A model generated the notes under the pieces. It ran no database searches. It saw only the letters and a list, made by a program, of their open reading frames with translations, and was not told the origin of the DNA. Shown in pieces: positions 39,751 through 48,112 of a stretch of 64,000 nucleotides of DNA; position 1 is the first letter of the stretch, and the number at the start of each line of letters is the position of its first letter. Origin of the DNA: FEB-10 sp963710645. GTDB lineage: Bacteria; Acidobacteriota; Thermoanaerobaculia; Thermoanaerobaculales; Sulfomarinibacteraceae. The translations under genes and the position numbers were made by a program. The stretch spans positions 248,001 to 312,000 of the forward strand of contig CAVQBD010000003.1 of the NCBI GenBank assembly GCA_963710645.1, read 5' to 3'.

Positions 39751-40545
39751 CTACGGGACCGCGGTCGACCACCCGGAAACATCGCCAGAATCGAAGCTGT
39801 CGCCGAAGATCTGGAAGGCCGCGAAATTGCGGATCGCAGCATTGTAGGCTCCCCAGCCCGCGAGCGAGGTATCCGTCCACAGTGGTTCGTCAGGTGGATT
39901 GGTGCTGGTAAAATTGCCGCTCTCCACCCAGGCGATCTCGCCCCGGCCGATCGACCTGAGGATCCAGGTGTAGGCCTCTCCGCCCGGGCACGGGATTGAC
40001 CCGGTGGTCGGGCTGGCCAGCCCAACGGTTCCCGCGACGAGGGGACCGCAGACCGAATCGGAGTCGCCCGGATCAGGCGGCACGACCCCCCTGATGTCGA
40101 TCCAGACGTCAGTCACCGAGTTACTGATGCCGGCGATCGGTGTCATCTGATAGCCGCCGTCCCACCCGTCGCTGGCGCCGAGAAACTCTTGAAAGGCGGT
40201 GGTCGGGTTGTAAGAGGAGATGACGCCGTCAGCCCCGGTCACAAACAACCGTCCTCCGGCGGTCACCCAGTCCGTCAGTTGGGCGAGCAGAGCCGGATCG
40301 TCGTGCACCACCTGGCTCGTGCTCCAAAACACCGCATCGTAGGCGCTGAGGTCTCCCTTGAGGCTGAGGTTGCCGGTGGCGTAGTCATCGGTGACGACGG
40401 TGACGGTGTGACCGTCGGTCAGCAGCACCGCCGAGATGTCCATGTCGGTGTTGGTGTCTGAGACGAACAGGATGTTGCCGCCCGAGGCCGGGCCGGTGAA
40501 CATGAACAAGGAAATCCCCAAGGTCAGCAAGAAATGTGTTTTCAT
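39751..40545 (-). CDS. Secreted protein with FDSGD C-terminal tail
   Basis: A 264-residue exported protein; ATG 40545 follows AAAGGAA. Signal peptide: HFLLTLGISLFMFTGPASGG. The body starts NILFVSDTNTD and contains YDAVFWSTSQVVHDDPALLAQ and WVTAGGRLFVTGAD, the pattern of a glutamine amidotransferase-like or ThuA-like alpha/beta fold found in extracellular proteins. It ends FQIFGDSFDSGDVSGWSTAVP, the shared tail. Function unknown. Confidence 0.75.
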   Translation of the reverse strand: MKTHFLLTLGISLFMFTGPASGGNILFVSDTNTDMDISAVLLTDGHTVTVVTDDYATGNLSLKGDLSAYDAVFWSTSQVVHDDPALLAQLTDWVTAGGRLFVTGADGVISSYNPTTAFQEFLGASDGWDGGYQMTPIAGISNSVTDVWIDIRGVVPPDPGDSDSVCGPLVAGTVGLASPTTGSIPCPGGEAYTWILRSIGRGEIAWVESGNFTSTNPPDEPLWTDTSLAGWGAYNAAIRNFAAFQIFGDSFDSGDVSGWSTAVP

Positions 40546-40729
40546 CAGACAGTTCCTTTCTGTAGCCGCACTCATTGAGAATCCTCTGTTCGTGAAATGG
40601 TGTCAAGATGGTCAGAGACCATCAATCCAGGAGGCGAGGATCTTCCGACCATCTGTGGACCTGCCGTCACTCTCGGCGCGAGCCCCGGTACCTGAAGCAC
40701 CGCTTCTGGACTCGCGCCACCTGCGGCGG

Positions 40730-40735
40730 TATGTT
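40730..40735 (+). promoter_or_regulatory. -10-like TATGTT before a lipoprotein gene
   Basis: TATGTT ends six bases before ATG 40742; no Shine-Dalgarno. Confidence 0.3.
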
Positions 40736-40741
40736 CGCCCC

Positions 40742-41542
40742 ATGAATTGGATTCGGGGAATCGCAACGCTGCTTCTGGCTACCATAGCCCTGGCCGGCTG
40801 CGGAGAACCAGACCCAGAGCCGGTCACCCTCCTGCCCCCTGAGACCTTCACCTGGACCGGCGGCCAGCCGGTCTCGTTCTCTCCGCCCCCGGCGGACTGG
40901 GAGCGTTCCCGGTACCAGAATGGCGGCACAGAAGGGGTGGGGTTCGTCCTGGCCGGCGGGAAGGGACAGATCGTGTTCGTGGCCGAGCGGTTCTTCCTGG
41001 GGAAACGGGACCGCTGCACTTCAATCCTGACGCTTTTGGAGGGCCTTGCGGACTACGATCAAAGGACCTTTGCGGTAGATCTGAACAAGGCCCGGCGTTT
41101 CGTGGACGGATCGCCCAACACCCAGGACGCCAGGATGACCCCTGTCATCAACGAAAGCCTGAGCCGGGCGCTCATGAGTTTTCGTACCGGCGATCTGGCG
41201 ATGACCCGGGAGTGGCTGCTTCAGGCTCTCAGAGAGGCCGGCGCGATCCGCTACACCCTGGCCGAAACCGTGGACCGGGTGATTTTTACCGCCAAGGACA
41301 ACTCGGTATTCCCGAAGCTCCGGGTCGACCCGCCCGTGGAAGGCGTCCTGGCCGGCCAGCCCGCGGTGACCGTCAACTTCACCTTCGACAGCTGGAGCGT
41401 GCCGATGATCGGACGAAGGGTCTACACAGTCCGGAACAACCGCATGTTCGAGATCGGCTTCCAGGGGCTTGCGGAGAACCTGCCGATGTTCGAAAAGATA
41501 CTGGGCACCATCACTTTTCCGCCGGGGCCTTGCGAACATTGA
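40742..41542 (+). CDS. Lipoprotein of unknown function
   Basis: A 266-residue lipoprotein with lipobox IALAGC (Cys20). The rest is a mixed alpha/beta sequence with FSPPPADWERSRYQNGG and GFVLAGGKGQIVFVAERFF. The second gene of the pair shares its general layout (PPADWER and IPPGWLHL before two short strands), so the two may be ancient duplicates. Overlaps the next gene by four bases. Confidence 0.75.
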   Translation: MNWIRGIATLLLATIALAGCGEPDPEPVTLLPPETFTWTGGQPVSFSPPPADWERSRYQNGGTEGVGFVLAGGKGQIVFVAERFFLGKRDRCTSILTLLEGLADYDQRTFAVDLNKARRFVDGSPNTQDARMTPVINESLSRALMSFRTGDLAMTREWLLQALREAGAIRYTLAETVDRVIFTAKDNSVFPKLRVDPPVEGVLAGQPAVTVNFTFDSWSVPMIGRRVYTVRNNRMFEIGFQGLAENLPMFEKILGTITFPPGPCEH

Positions 41543-42291
41543 TCGGCTCGCGAACGGCCGCGGTTGTGCTCCTGCTTCTGGCGGTGGCCTGCGCACCGGC
41601 GCCGGAGGAGCCACCACCGAAGGTTCCGCTCACCATTGGCCTCCACGACATCGCCCTTCAGATCCCCCCGGGCTGGCTGCACCTGGACCACGGCCTGGAG
41701 CACCTCTTGATCAACGACCCTCTCCAGATCTCGGTGGCGGACATGGGCCCGGTGACCCGTGAGGGCTACCTGCGGGAGATCAACCACGCCCTGGGGCTGT
41801 TCCGCGAGGGGCAGATCGAGGACGCCACGGCCCACCTGAACGGTCTGCAACTGCGATCAACCGTATTCAGTCCCCGTGAATGGGATGAGATCTCCCAAGC
41901 CTGGTACGTGGCCATAGACGGAGGCCTGAAGAAACCGATGACCGCAGATGATGTGGAGCTTGCGTATCGGAGCCTGTTGCAACAGGTTGCTCAACGGCAA
42001 ACACCTGCTCTGTCGGCCATGGTCGAGAGGATCGTGCCGACCCTGTACAGCGGAGCCCATCGCGAAGTCGCCGAGCAGGAATCAGTGATCATCGACGGTC
42101 GCCCGGGAATCCGGCTGACAACGTGGGATCGCTTGAGCCACGACCATCGCAGAAGTCTCTTGCTGGTGTTGAACAACGACAACATGTTGGTGATCCGGAT
42201 GGGACTGGGAGAGTCCACCGAGATGCAGCCAGTGTTCGACGCCCTGATCGGTTCCCTCGAGATCAACCCGAGGCCGGAGCTCACGCCGTGA
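41539..42291 (+). CDS. Second lipoprotein of the pair
   Basis: A 250-residue protein from TTG 41539, overlapping the previous stop (TTGA). Lipobox LLLAVAC near residue 18. Contains LHDIALQIPPGWLHLDHG and ends in VIRMGLGESTEMQPVFDALIG, a strand-helix unit also seen in the first gene (EIGFQGLAENLPMFEKILG). No known family. Confidence 0.7.
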   Translation: MIGSRTAAVVLLLLAVACAPAPEEPPPKVPLTIGLHDIALQIPPGWLHLDHGLEHLLINDPLQISVADMGPVTREGYLREINHALGLFREGQIEDATAHLNGLQLRSTVFSPREWDEISQAWYVAIDGGLKKPMTADDVELAYRSLLQQVAQRQTPALSAMVERIVPTLYSGAHREVAEQESVIIDGRPGIRLTTWDRLSHDHRRSLLLVLNNDNMLVIRMGLGESTEMQPVFDALIGSLEINPRPELTP

Positions 42292-42304
42292 TACGGATTT
42301 TGGA

Positions 42305-43330
42305 CTACGGCCGGTCGACTTCGTAACGCAACAGTTTCTGGGACCCGTCGTCCTCGGACAGGCGCTGCTGCTCCCCCACCGCCCAGGCATGCTCCTTGTC
42401 CAGAACGAATAGGGCCCGCATCCCTTCTGAAGCGATCTTGGCCTGCTCGGTCCAGGTCGCACCGCCATCCATGGTCCTCAGCACCGTCGAAGTCCCCGTG
42501 CTGCGGTCGAAGCCGACCGCCCAGCCCTGCAGCCGATCGACGAAGTCCACGTCCATCAGGAGGTGGGGAACTCCGCTGGACTGTCGTTCCCAGGTCTTAC
42601 CGCCGTCAGCCGTATGAGCGATGGCGCCGCCCTCCCCCACCGTCCAGCCGTGGAGTTCGTCCGTGAAATCCAACCCCCACCACTCCGGTGTGCCCAAAGC
42701 CTCAGGGTTTTCGTACGTCGTCCAGGACCTTCCTCCGTCCGTGCTGGCCCGGATCAGCCCGAACTTGCCCACCAACCAGCCCCGCTCCCCATCCACAAAG
42801 TGGAGCGCCTGGCCTGATGTCGGTTCTTCCGGCACACTCCAGCTTTGACCGCCATCGGTCGTCCAGGCCAGCCCGCCGTTGCCGACTGCCCAGCCGCGGG
42901 CGTTGTCCACGAACTGCAGGTCCCGCATCTGGCCCCAGACCCTGGTGTCCCGGCTGATCGGATGCCAGTGCTCGCCACCATCCACGGTACCCAGGATTGG
43001 GGACCGGTCAGCAACAATGAAACCTGTGCTCAGGTCGTGGAACCAGACCGCATTGAGATGCAGGCCGCCCAACTGCCGTGCCGGCCGGACGATGCCGCTA
43101 CGGAAGCTCCAGGTGCGCCCCCCGTCGGCGGTATGGCCGAGGATTCCGCCCTCGATGTTGTAGTTGCCGCCGACGATCCACCCGTGATCCGCGTCAAGGA
43201 AGAACACGTCCCGGAAACCGGCCCGGGTGCCAAGGTCTTCCACGACCCAGCGTTCGGGCGGTCCCGCGATATCCTCCGCGCATCCGCCGAGGAAAAGAAC
43301 GGCGATGGTCACTGCCGCGAGAACTTTCAT
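42305..43330 (-). CDS. Lipoprotein with YCF48/BNR-like propeller
   Basis: A 341-residue lipoprotein (LFLGGC lipobox) from ATG 43330. Seven or so blades carry the HGW-VG/GWAVG and TxDGGxxW pattern (ADGGRTWSF, TTDGGQSWSV, STDGGRSWTT, TADGGKTWER, TMDGGATWTE), the Asp-box-containing repeat of the YCF48/BNR kind, related to photosystem II assembly factor HCF136. In non-photosynthetic bacteria these are envelope proteins of unknown role. Convergent with the preceding lipoprotein pair. Confidence 0.88.
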   Translation of the reverse strand: MKVLAAVTIAVLFLGGCAEDIAGPPERWVVEDLGTRAGFRDVFFLDADHGWIVGGNYNIEGGILGHTADGGRTWSFRSGIVRPARQLGGLHLNAVWFHDLSTGFIVADRSPILGTVDGGEHWHPISRDTRVWGQMRDLQFVDNARGWAVGNGGLAWTTDGGQSWSVPEEPTSGQALHFVDGERGWLVGKFGLIRASTDGGRSWTTYENPEALGTPEWWGLDFTDELHGWTVGEGGAIAHTADGGKTWERQSSGVPHLLMDVDFVDRLQGWAVGFDRSTGTSTVLRTMDGGATWTEQAKIASEGMRALFVLDKEHAWAVGEQQRLSEDDGSQKLLRYEVDRP

Positions 43331-43337
43331 ATCCGTG

Positions 43338-43343
43338 ATTGTA
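43338..43343 (-). promoter_or_regulatory. -10-like TACAAT before the YCF48-like gene
   Basis: TACAAT on the minus strand ends seven bases before ATG 43330, with no Shine-Dalgarno. Confidence 0.35.
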
Positions 43344-43462
43344 TGTTGGCCACAGTCGGCACCTATCCGGAAGGCTGGCACATTCCGGCGGGCTGAGTTA
43401 GAATCGAGAATCGGTCGCAGAAATCACAACATCAATTCGAATCGAACGAAAAGGAGCACACG

Positions 43463-43750
43463 ATGAAGTATTTGATCCAATGGCGAGTCCACGAGGACAA
43501 ACGGCACGACGTTCTGAGGGGCTTCTCTGCCATGAGCAAGGCCGACGAAAAGAAGGACCTCGGCGGCGTCAAGCTCATCGGCCGCTGGCACGACCTTGTG
43601 GGATTCACCGGCGTCGCAATTGCGGAGACCGACGATCCCAAGGCACTTGCCAAGTGGCTGCTGCATTGGAACGGGGTCCTCGACGTCGAGAGCACACCGG
43701 TACTGGACGATCAGGAAACTCGGGCGTTCGGGCGCGAGATGGACGGCTGA
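43463..43750 (+). CDS. DUF3303-like small protein
   Basis: A 95-residue cytosolic protein after a strong AAAAGGAG ribosome site. MKYLIQWRVHEDKRHDVLRG, then GVKLIGRWHDLVGFTGVAI and ALAKWLLHWNGVLDVE match the ferredoxin-like alpha-beta fold of DUF3303 proteins. Function unknown. Confidence 0.8.
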   Translation: MKYLIQWRVHEDKRHDVLRGFSAMSKADEKKDLGGVKLIGRWHDLVGFTGVAIAETDDPKALAKWLLHWNGVLDVESTPVLDDQETRAFGREMDG

Positions 43751-43819
43751 CCCGAAGTACAAAGTCGGCCAGAGGCGGGGGCAGCATGGAAAACGCGACA
43801 GGGCCCCAGGCCCTGTCCC

Positions 43820-43852
43820 AAAAAAGTCCCGGGCCCATCACTGGGCCCGGGA
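43820..43852 (-). terminator. Rho-independent terminator
   Basis: On the minus strand, an 11-bp stem (TCCCGGGCCCA with TGGGCCCGGGA, 43827-43852) with a 4-nt loop is followed by ACTTTTTTG. It lies just past the stop of the Sec redoxin gene. A second GC-rich hairpin (GACAGGGCC with GGCCCTGTC) precedes it on the plus side near 43797. Confidence 0.85.
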
Positions 43853-43880
43853 TATTGTGACCAATGATCGGCTCAGGCCG

Positions 43881-45665
43881 CTACGGGCCAGTCGATGACC
43901 ACCCCGACATATCACCCGACTCGAAGCCGTCCTCGAGCAGCAGGCCGCTGGCGTTCAAACCGAAGAAATCCAGGATTTCCACGAGCAGTTGGTGCTTCGT
44001 GCTCGGTTCGGTCCCGTCCACCAGGCCCCCGAACTCGAAGCTCGTGCCGACAGTACGGTAGCCGCCTCCGTCGTAGGCGATTCCGTTCATGTACGCCGGC
44101 GTGACGTTCAAGAAAATCGGGAACGCGCTGTTCAGCGGCGCGAGGTGATCGATGTAGCTGTTCCCGCCCGAATAGGTGAAGTACATCCCATCGGTAAAGG
44201 TCCCGACCGCTCCCTCGATGGGTCCGGCGTCGCCGGTGCCATCAACCAGCCCGTTGATATTGAAGTACGGATGGACAGCCGTGGCGGAATCGTAGGCCCA
44301 CGTGTCGCCACCCTCCATATACAGCCGACCGCCGTTGTCCAGGAAATCGGCCAGCGCCTGCCCCTCACCCGCACTGAGGGTATGGTTGCTTGAGTAAACC
44401 CCCAGGCAAGCGAAAATGGTCTGGAACAGGCCGGGATTTTCCGGCAGCTCGGTCCCCATTTCGTAGGATATTTCGAGCGCGTCCAACTCAAGAGCGATCG
44501 CGGCGCCGCTCAACGGCGTCCCGTCGGGCTCGAAGATGAACACCGGAGTCGGGTCGACGATGAAGAAGACGTGGTACCCAGTATCGGGATCAACGGTCAT
44601 GTTCGGGTTGGCCGCCACATCCACAGCGGTGATCCGATACTCGACCATGTCACCGACGGCCACGGAACCGTAGAGATCGGCAAAATAAACACCGTCTCGG
44701 GTGGGGACCATGGGCACCGTTTCGACCGATCCTCCATTGATCATGAACTCGAGGGTGACCGCGTCGACGCCCTGATTGTCGGTGACCGTGGCGCTGACCG
44801 TGGCCGGCCACGTGTTCGGGACCTGATCGCCCAGCGGCACATGGTCAATCACAGGCGGTGTTACGTCGTCTCCCACATAGAAACTGTGCAGCTCGGCGGG
44901 AGCATCGAGGGGATCGGTCCACGTTCTGCCGCCCGCATCGGCCGCGGAAAGGTAGTAATAAACCGTCGTGCCATAAGCTTGGGCAGGTATCTCAGCGGTG
45001 TACTCATCGCCACCTACCGGCGTCAGGGTCACATCGGTGAAGGCCCCACCCCCGTCCAGATTCCAGTGCAGAACCAAATCATCGGCGATCAGCGCAAAGC
45101 CTGAGCTGATCGAGCAGTCCGCTGCATAGGGGTTCATGTCGTCTTCCGTGTCGCGCAGCGGAACGTGATGGATGCGGAGCAAGTCCGCCAGCAATTGCTC
45201 GATCATTGCGATGACAGCGGGTTCGCTGAAACCCGAGGTGGTGTACTGCAGGATCAACTCGCCATCGATGATGGCGTTGTACGGCACAAAGCCGTCCCCG
45301 AACAAACCGTAGATCGCGCCGCTCGGATCGGCCAGGACCGGGTGGGTCAGACCGTAGGTGTTGACCCATGTCAGGGCTGTGGCTTGTGTCTCTCCGGCCC
45401 CGATGGCAAGCACCATGAGCCCTTCATCTTCATAGGTTTCCCAGATTTCCTGTACCTGCGGAGCCTCCGCAGCACAACCCGGTCAGGTGTCGGTCCAGAA
45501 AACCAGCCAGGGAACATAATTCTCAAATTCGTGCAGGGAGACAGGTGTGCCATACGCGTCATTCAACGTGAAATCCGCGACCGGGTCTCCTACTACGTAT
45601 TGAGCGTGGGCAACGCCCGCAAGCGCCAACATACATATGCAAAGTGCGACAACTGACGATCTCAT
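43881..45665 (-). CDS. Secreted thioredoxin-fold redoxin with predicted selenocysteine, fused to extracellular domains
   Basis: Reading through UGA 45485-45483 gives 594 residues from ATG 45665 (after AAAGGAGGGG). Signal peptide: VVALCICMLALAGVAHAQ. The AhpC/TSA-TlpA thioredoxin fold follows: DFTLNDAYGTPVSLHEFENY, then WLVFWTDT-U-PGC-AAEAP with Sec61 in place of the N-terminal Cys of CxxC, then a second half with LAIGAGETQ and GLTHPVLADPSGAIYGLFG. Residues about 200-440 are beta-sandwich-like, followed by a GATase1-like segment (GQALADFLDNGGRLYMEG). The tail is LLLEDGFESGDMSGWSSTGP. Likely an extracytoplasmic thiol- or peroxide-reactive enzyme. Sec redoxins of this fold are known; fusion to such a long C-terminal part with this tail is unusual. 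An ordinary annotation would report two broken ORFs. Confidence 0.88.
45456..45472 (-). promoter_or_regulatory. Predicted SECIS element of the Sec redoxin
   Basis: Minus-strand 7-bp stem CUGCGGA/UCCGCAG with loop GGC, extendable by GUG/GUAC pairs with one bulge. The loop begins 18 nt after the UGA, as in E. coli fdhF. Confidence 0.75.
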
Positions 45666-45930
45666 CAACCCCTCCTTTGCGAAATCATTCATACGACAGA
45701 TCAGAGATAGACGTCCTTGATCGAAAAGTCAAACCGCACCTTACCGGTCACTCTCAGTTACGAACACTGCCAGATTAGGTAATCTCGCAGATCAACTGTT
45801 GTCTGCGCTGGATCGTCGCCCCATTCCCCGGAGACCGCGGGCCCGACAGTTCTCCTCTATTCCATACCGAATCTCATCAATAGAGGGTGCCCGTCGGTCG
45901 CTGGTCAATAACGACCGGAGCGGATCTCTC

Positions 45931-47334
45931 TCACGGGTCGACGCCCAGACTTTCGAGCATGGCGACGCCGTTGCTGTTGTCCGGGTTGAGCTCCAAGGAA
46001 CGCCGGTAGAGCTCGATGGCGCGATCGCCGTCGCCGTTTCGCATGTGCGCCTCGCCAAGGCTGTCATACACGTTCCAGGAGTCGGGATATGCCTCCACAT
46101 TGAGCGCGAAGATCGCGATGGCCTCCTCGAACCGCTCCTCACCCAGCAGACGGTAGCCCAGAAGATTGAACTCGTTCTCGGAAAAGTACACCGCGCCCTC
46201 GGGCTGCCGACGGAGCTCGCCGTAGAGATCCACCGCCGCTTCGAGACCCTCCTCATCGAGGGTCCGACTCACCAGAACGGCGCCGTTCTCCTTGAGTTGA
46301 CGCCACATTCGCTCGACATTCGCTCGGTGGTAGGTCTCAAGCCGCTCCTCATCGACCCCTTCGTCCACCAGCGCGGCCGCCGATGGCGACATCGGCAACC
46401 GCTCCTGAGCCTCGGCGAGCGTCACTCCTTCGGCCTCGAGATTTTGTACACCCCGCCACAGGTCGGCAATGTAGTCGCGCCATCCGCGCAGCTCCTCCGG
46501 AGACCAGAAATCATGCTGGCCGGGTATCACCGTTGCCACCGGAATGTCGCCATCGAGGACCGTCCCAAAGACCTCGAGCCATTGATCCACGTCGAGCTGT
46601 GGCTGAAAGCCGAATACGGGGAGATCCTCCATGAGAAGGAAGAAACACCCCAACAGCAGCACACCCTCCTCCGGGAGGAAGATCACCGTGTCGGTCTCCG
46701 AATGGCCGCGCCCGAGGTGGTGGAACTCGAGGGTCACGTTTCCAAGATCGAGATCGAGGCGTTCCGAAAAGGTGAGGTCCGGAGTTCGCACCTCGAATCC
46801 CGGCTCGCTCAGACCGGTCAGTATCCACTCGGCCTGCCGAACTCTCTCCCGGGCCGCTGCCGCTTCCACCGAGTCGGCATCCCCCTCCGCCAGCTCTGCC
46901 TGTGCGTCCGCCAGCTGCACCCGGAACCTCGCCATCCGCGGTTCCACGAAGGGAGCCGTGGCCTCCATGACAGCCACCGAATCCTCGTGGCCGATCACCA
47001 AAGCCTCCGGGAACGCCACATTGCCCCAGCTGTGGCCCCAATGATGGTGGTGGTTCACGACATAGGCGATTTCGCGCTGTCCGAACTCGCGCACGATCGC
47101 TCGCCTGAGAAGGCGCGCCACCACCGGTGAGCCGCCCGGATCCACCACCACGAGTCCACGATCGGTGGCGATCACGACGTGGTTGCTGCGCCAGGGGGTC
47201 TGCTCGGTAAAGACCACCACGTTGTCCGTCACGTGCGTGACATTGAAAGCCGGTGTCTCGGTCTCGGCGAAGCAGGGGGCCGCCAGAGCAATCAACACAA
47301 AGCCAACGAAGATTCGAGACGACGTCTTTACCAT
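45931..47334 (-). CDS. Secreted metallo-beta-lactamase-fold hydrolase with TPR
   Basis: A 467-residue exported protein after AGGAGG. Signal peptide ends CFAET. The MBL fold starts with NVVVFTEQTPW and VVVDPGGSP; the metal motif is NHHHHWGHSWGN, that is H96-x-H98-x-G100-H101, so the Asp of HxHxDH is Gly. Later ligands are in LGRGHSETDTVIFLP (His, Asp) and IPGQHDF. The C-terminal 80 residues contain a TPR pair (SWNVYDSLGEAHMRNGDG and AIELYRRSLELNPDNSN). Hydrolase of unknown substrate; the lost Asp suggests altered or single-metal use. Confidence 0.85.
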   Translation of the reverse strand: MVKTSSRIFVGFVLIALAAPCFAETETPAFNVTHVTDNVVVFTEQTPWRSNHVVIATDRGLVVVDPGGSPVVARLLRRAIVREFGQREIAYVVNHHHHWGHSWGNVAFPEALVIGHEDSVAVMEATAPFVEPRMARFRVQLADAQAELAEGDADSVEAAAARERVRQAEWILTGLSEPGFEVRTPDLTFSERLDLDLGNVTLEFHHLGRGHSETDTVIFLPEEGVLLLGCFFLLMEDLPVFGFQPQLDVDQWLEVFGTVLDGDIPVATVIPGQHDFWSPEELRGWRDYIADLWRGVQNLEAEGVTLAEAQERLPMSPSAAALVDEGVDEERLETYHRANVERMWRQLKENGAVLVSRTLDEEGLEAAVDLYGELRRQPEGAVYFSENEFNLLGYRLLGEERFEEAIAIFALNVEAYPDSWNVYDSLGEAHMRNGDGDRAIELYRRSLELNPDNSNGVAMLESLGVDP

Positions 47335-47464
47335 CTAAATCCTCCTGAGATACTGATGCAGACTGTACGATCCCGCACCCAGGATGTTTCTGTCGTCGCA
47401 AGACGACGGCGCCCGGCCCCCGCTATTGGTTCATGACCCGTCAAAGACCCTTGACGAATTCTGA

Positions 47465-47603
47465 GTACCAGGTCCGAGGACCCGAGGAAGTACCGGGAGT
47501 GTGAAACGACCAGCGAGGATTGATGACGCCCCACAACCCGCAGCGAATCTGACCTCCGTCCGACTTCGGCGCCTCGACATTCCAAGATCATCGGACCAGG
47601 CAC
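47465..47603. repeat. MITE-like element, divergent copy
   Basis: Left end GTACCAGGTCCGAGGA and right end TCATCGGACCAGGCAC are imperfect inverted copies of the 28557-28748 ends. The inner CCGTCCGACTTCGGCGC word recurs at 61558-61575. Confidence 0.6.
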
Positions 47604-47662
47604 CAAATAGATTGGGTGCCACAAGGGTGCCGTGAATGGTTTCCCATGTATTGCGCTGTCGA

Positions 47663-47845
47663 CCCCGACGTGAAATCGCGGAACAGCAAAAATGCCTCCG
47701 CGCGGGAGGGGTCCTGTCCTTGATATGAGGGGATGTACCAGCCGCCGCCGTAGCCGCCGCGGCCATTGCCACCGCCGCCGCCACCCGAGCGCCGCTTCGC
47801 CTGGGCCACGTCCACCTTGATGGCGCCTCCGTCGAGCTGAGTCCC
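47663..47845 (-). pseudogene. Fragment of RNA-binding (RRM) gene, duplicated 3' part
   Basis: The minus strand carries the codons for VDVAQAKRRSGGGGGGNGRG and YGGGW and the downstream hairpin, nearly identical to the 3' end of the RRM gene at 56319-56624 and its terminator. The N-terminal RRM core is absent or unrecognisable. A decayed partial duplicate. Confidence 0.75.
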
Positions 47846-48112
47846 TCGATCGCGAAGCCTCCCGTCTCGGTGTTCCCCGCCAATCGCTGATCAAGATGCT
47901 CATCGCCCGCCACCTCGGCGGGGCGTCGTGACCGGCGGAGCGCTCCGTTTTGGGTGATTGCGGCACCGGGCGGCTACGTCGCACCCGCCCTCACAAATCA
48001 AAGGTTGTGTACGTGGCAACGATCCACACTTACGAAGGGACGGTGCAGACTCCGGCTCCACCCCGGCTTGAAGCGAGCCATGGCGCTCTCGACGGAGCGT
48101 GTACCGACCGAT

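Larger units (their letters stand above)
47335..48112. other. Long intergenic region: repeat plus decayed RNA-binding gene fragment
   Basis: About 780 bp between two minus-strand genes. It holds a MITE-like copy (47465-47603) and a fragment related to the RRM gene (47663-47845). The part 47850-48112 shows nothing convincing. Confidence 0.5.
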
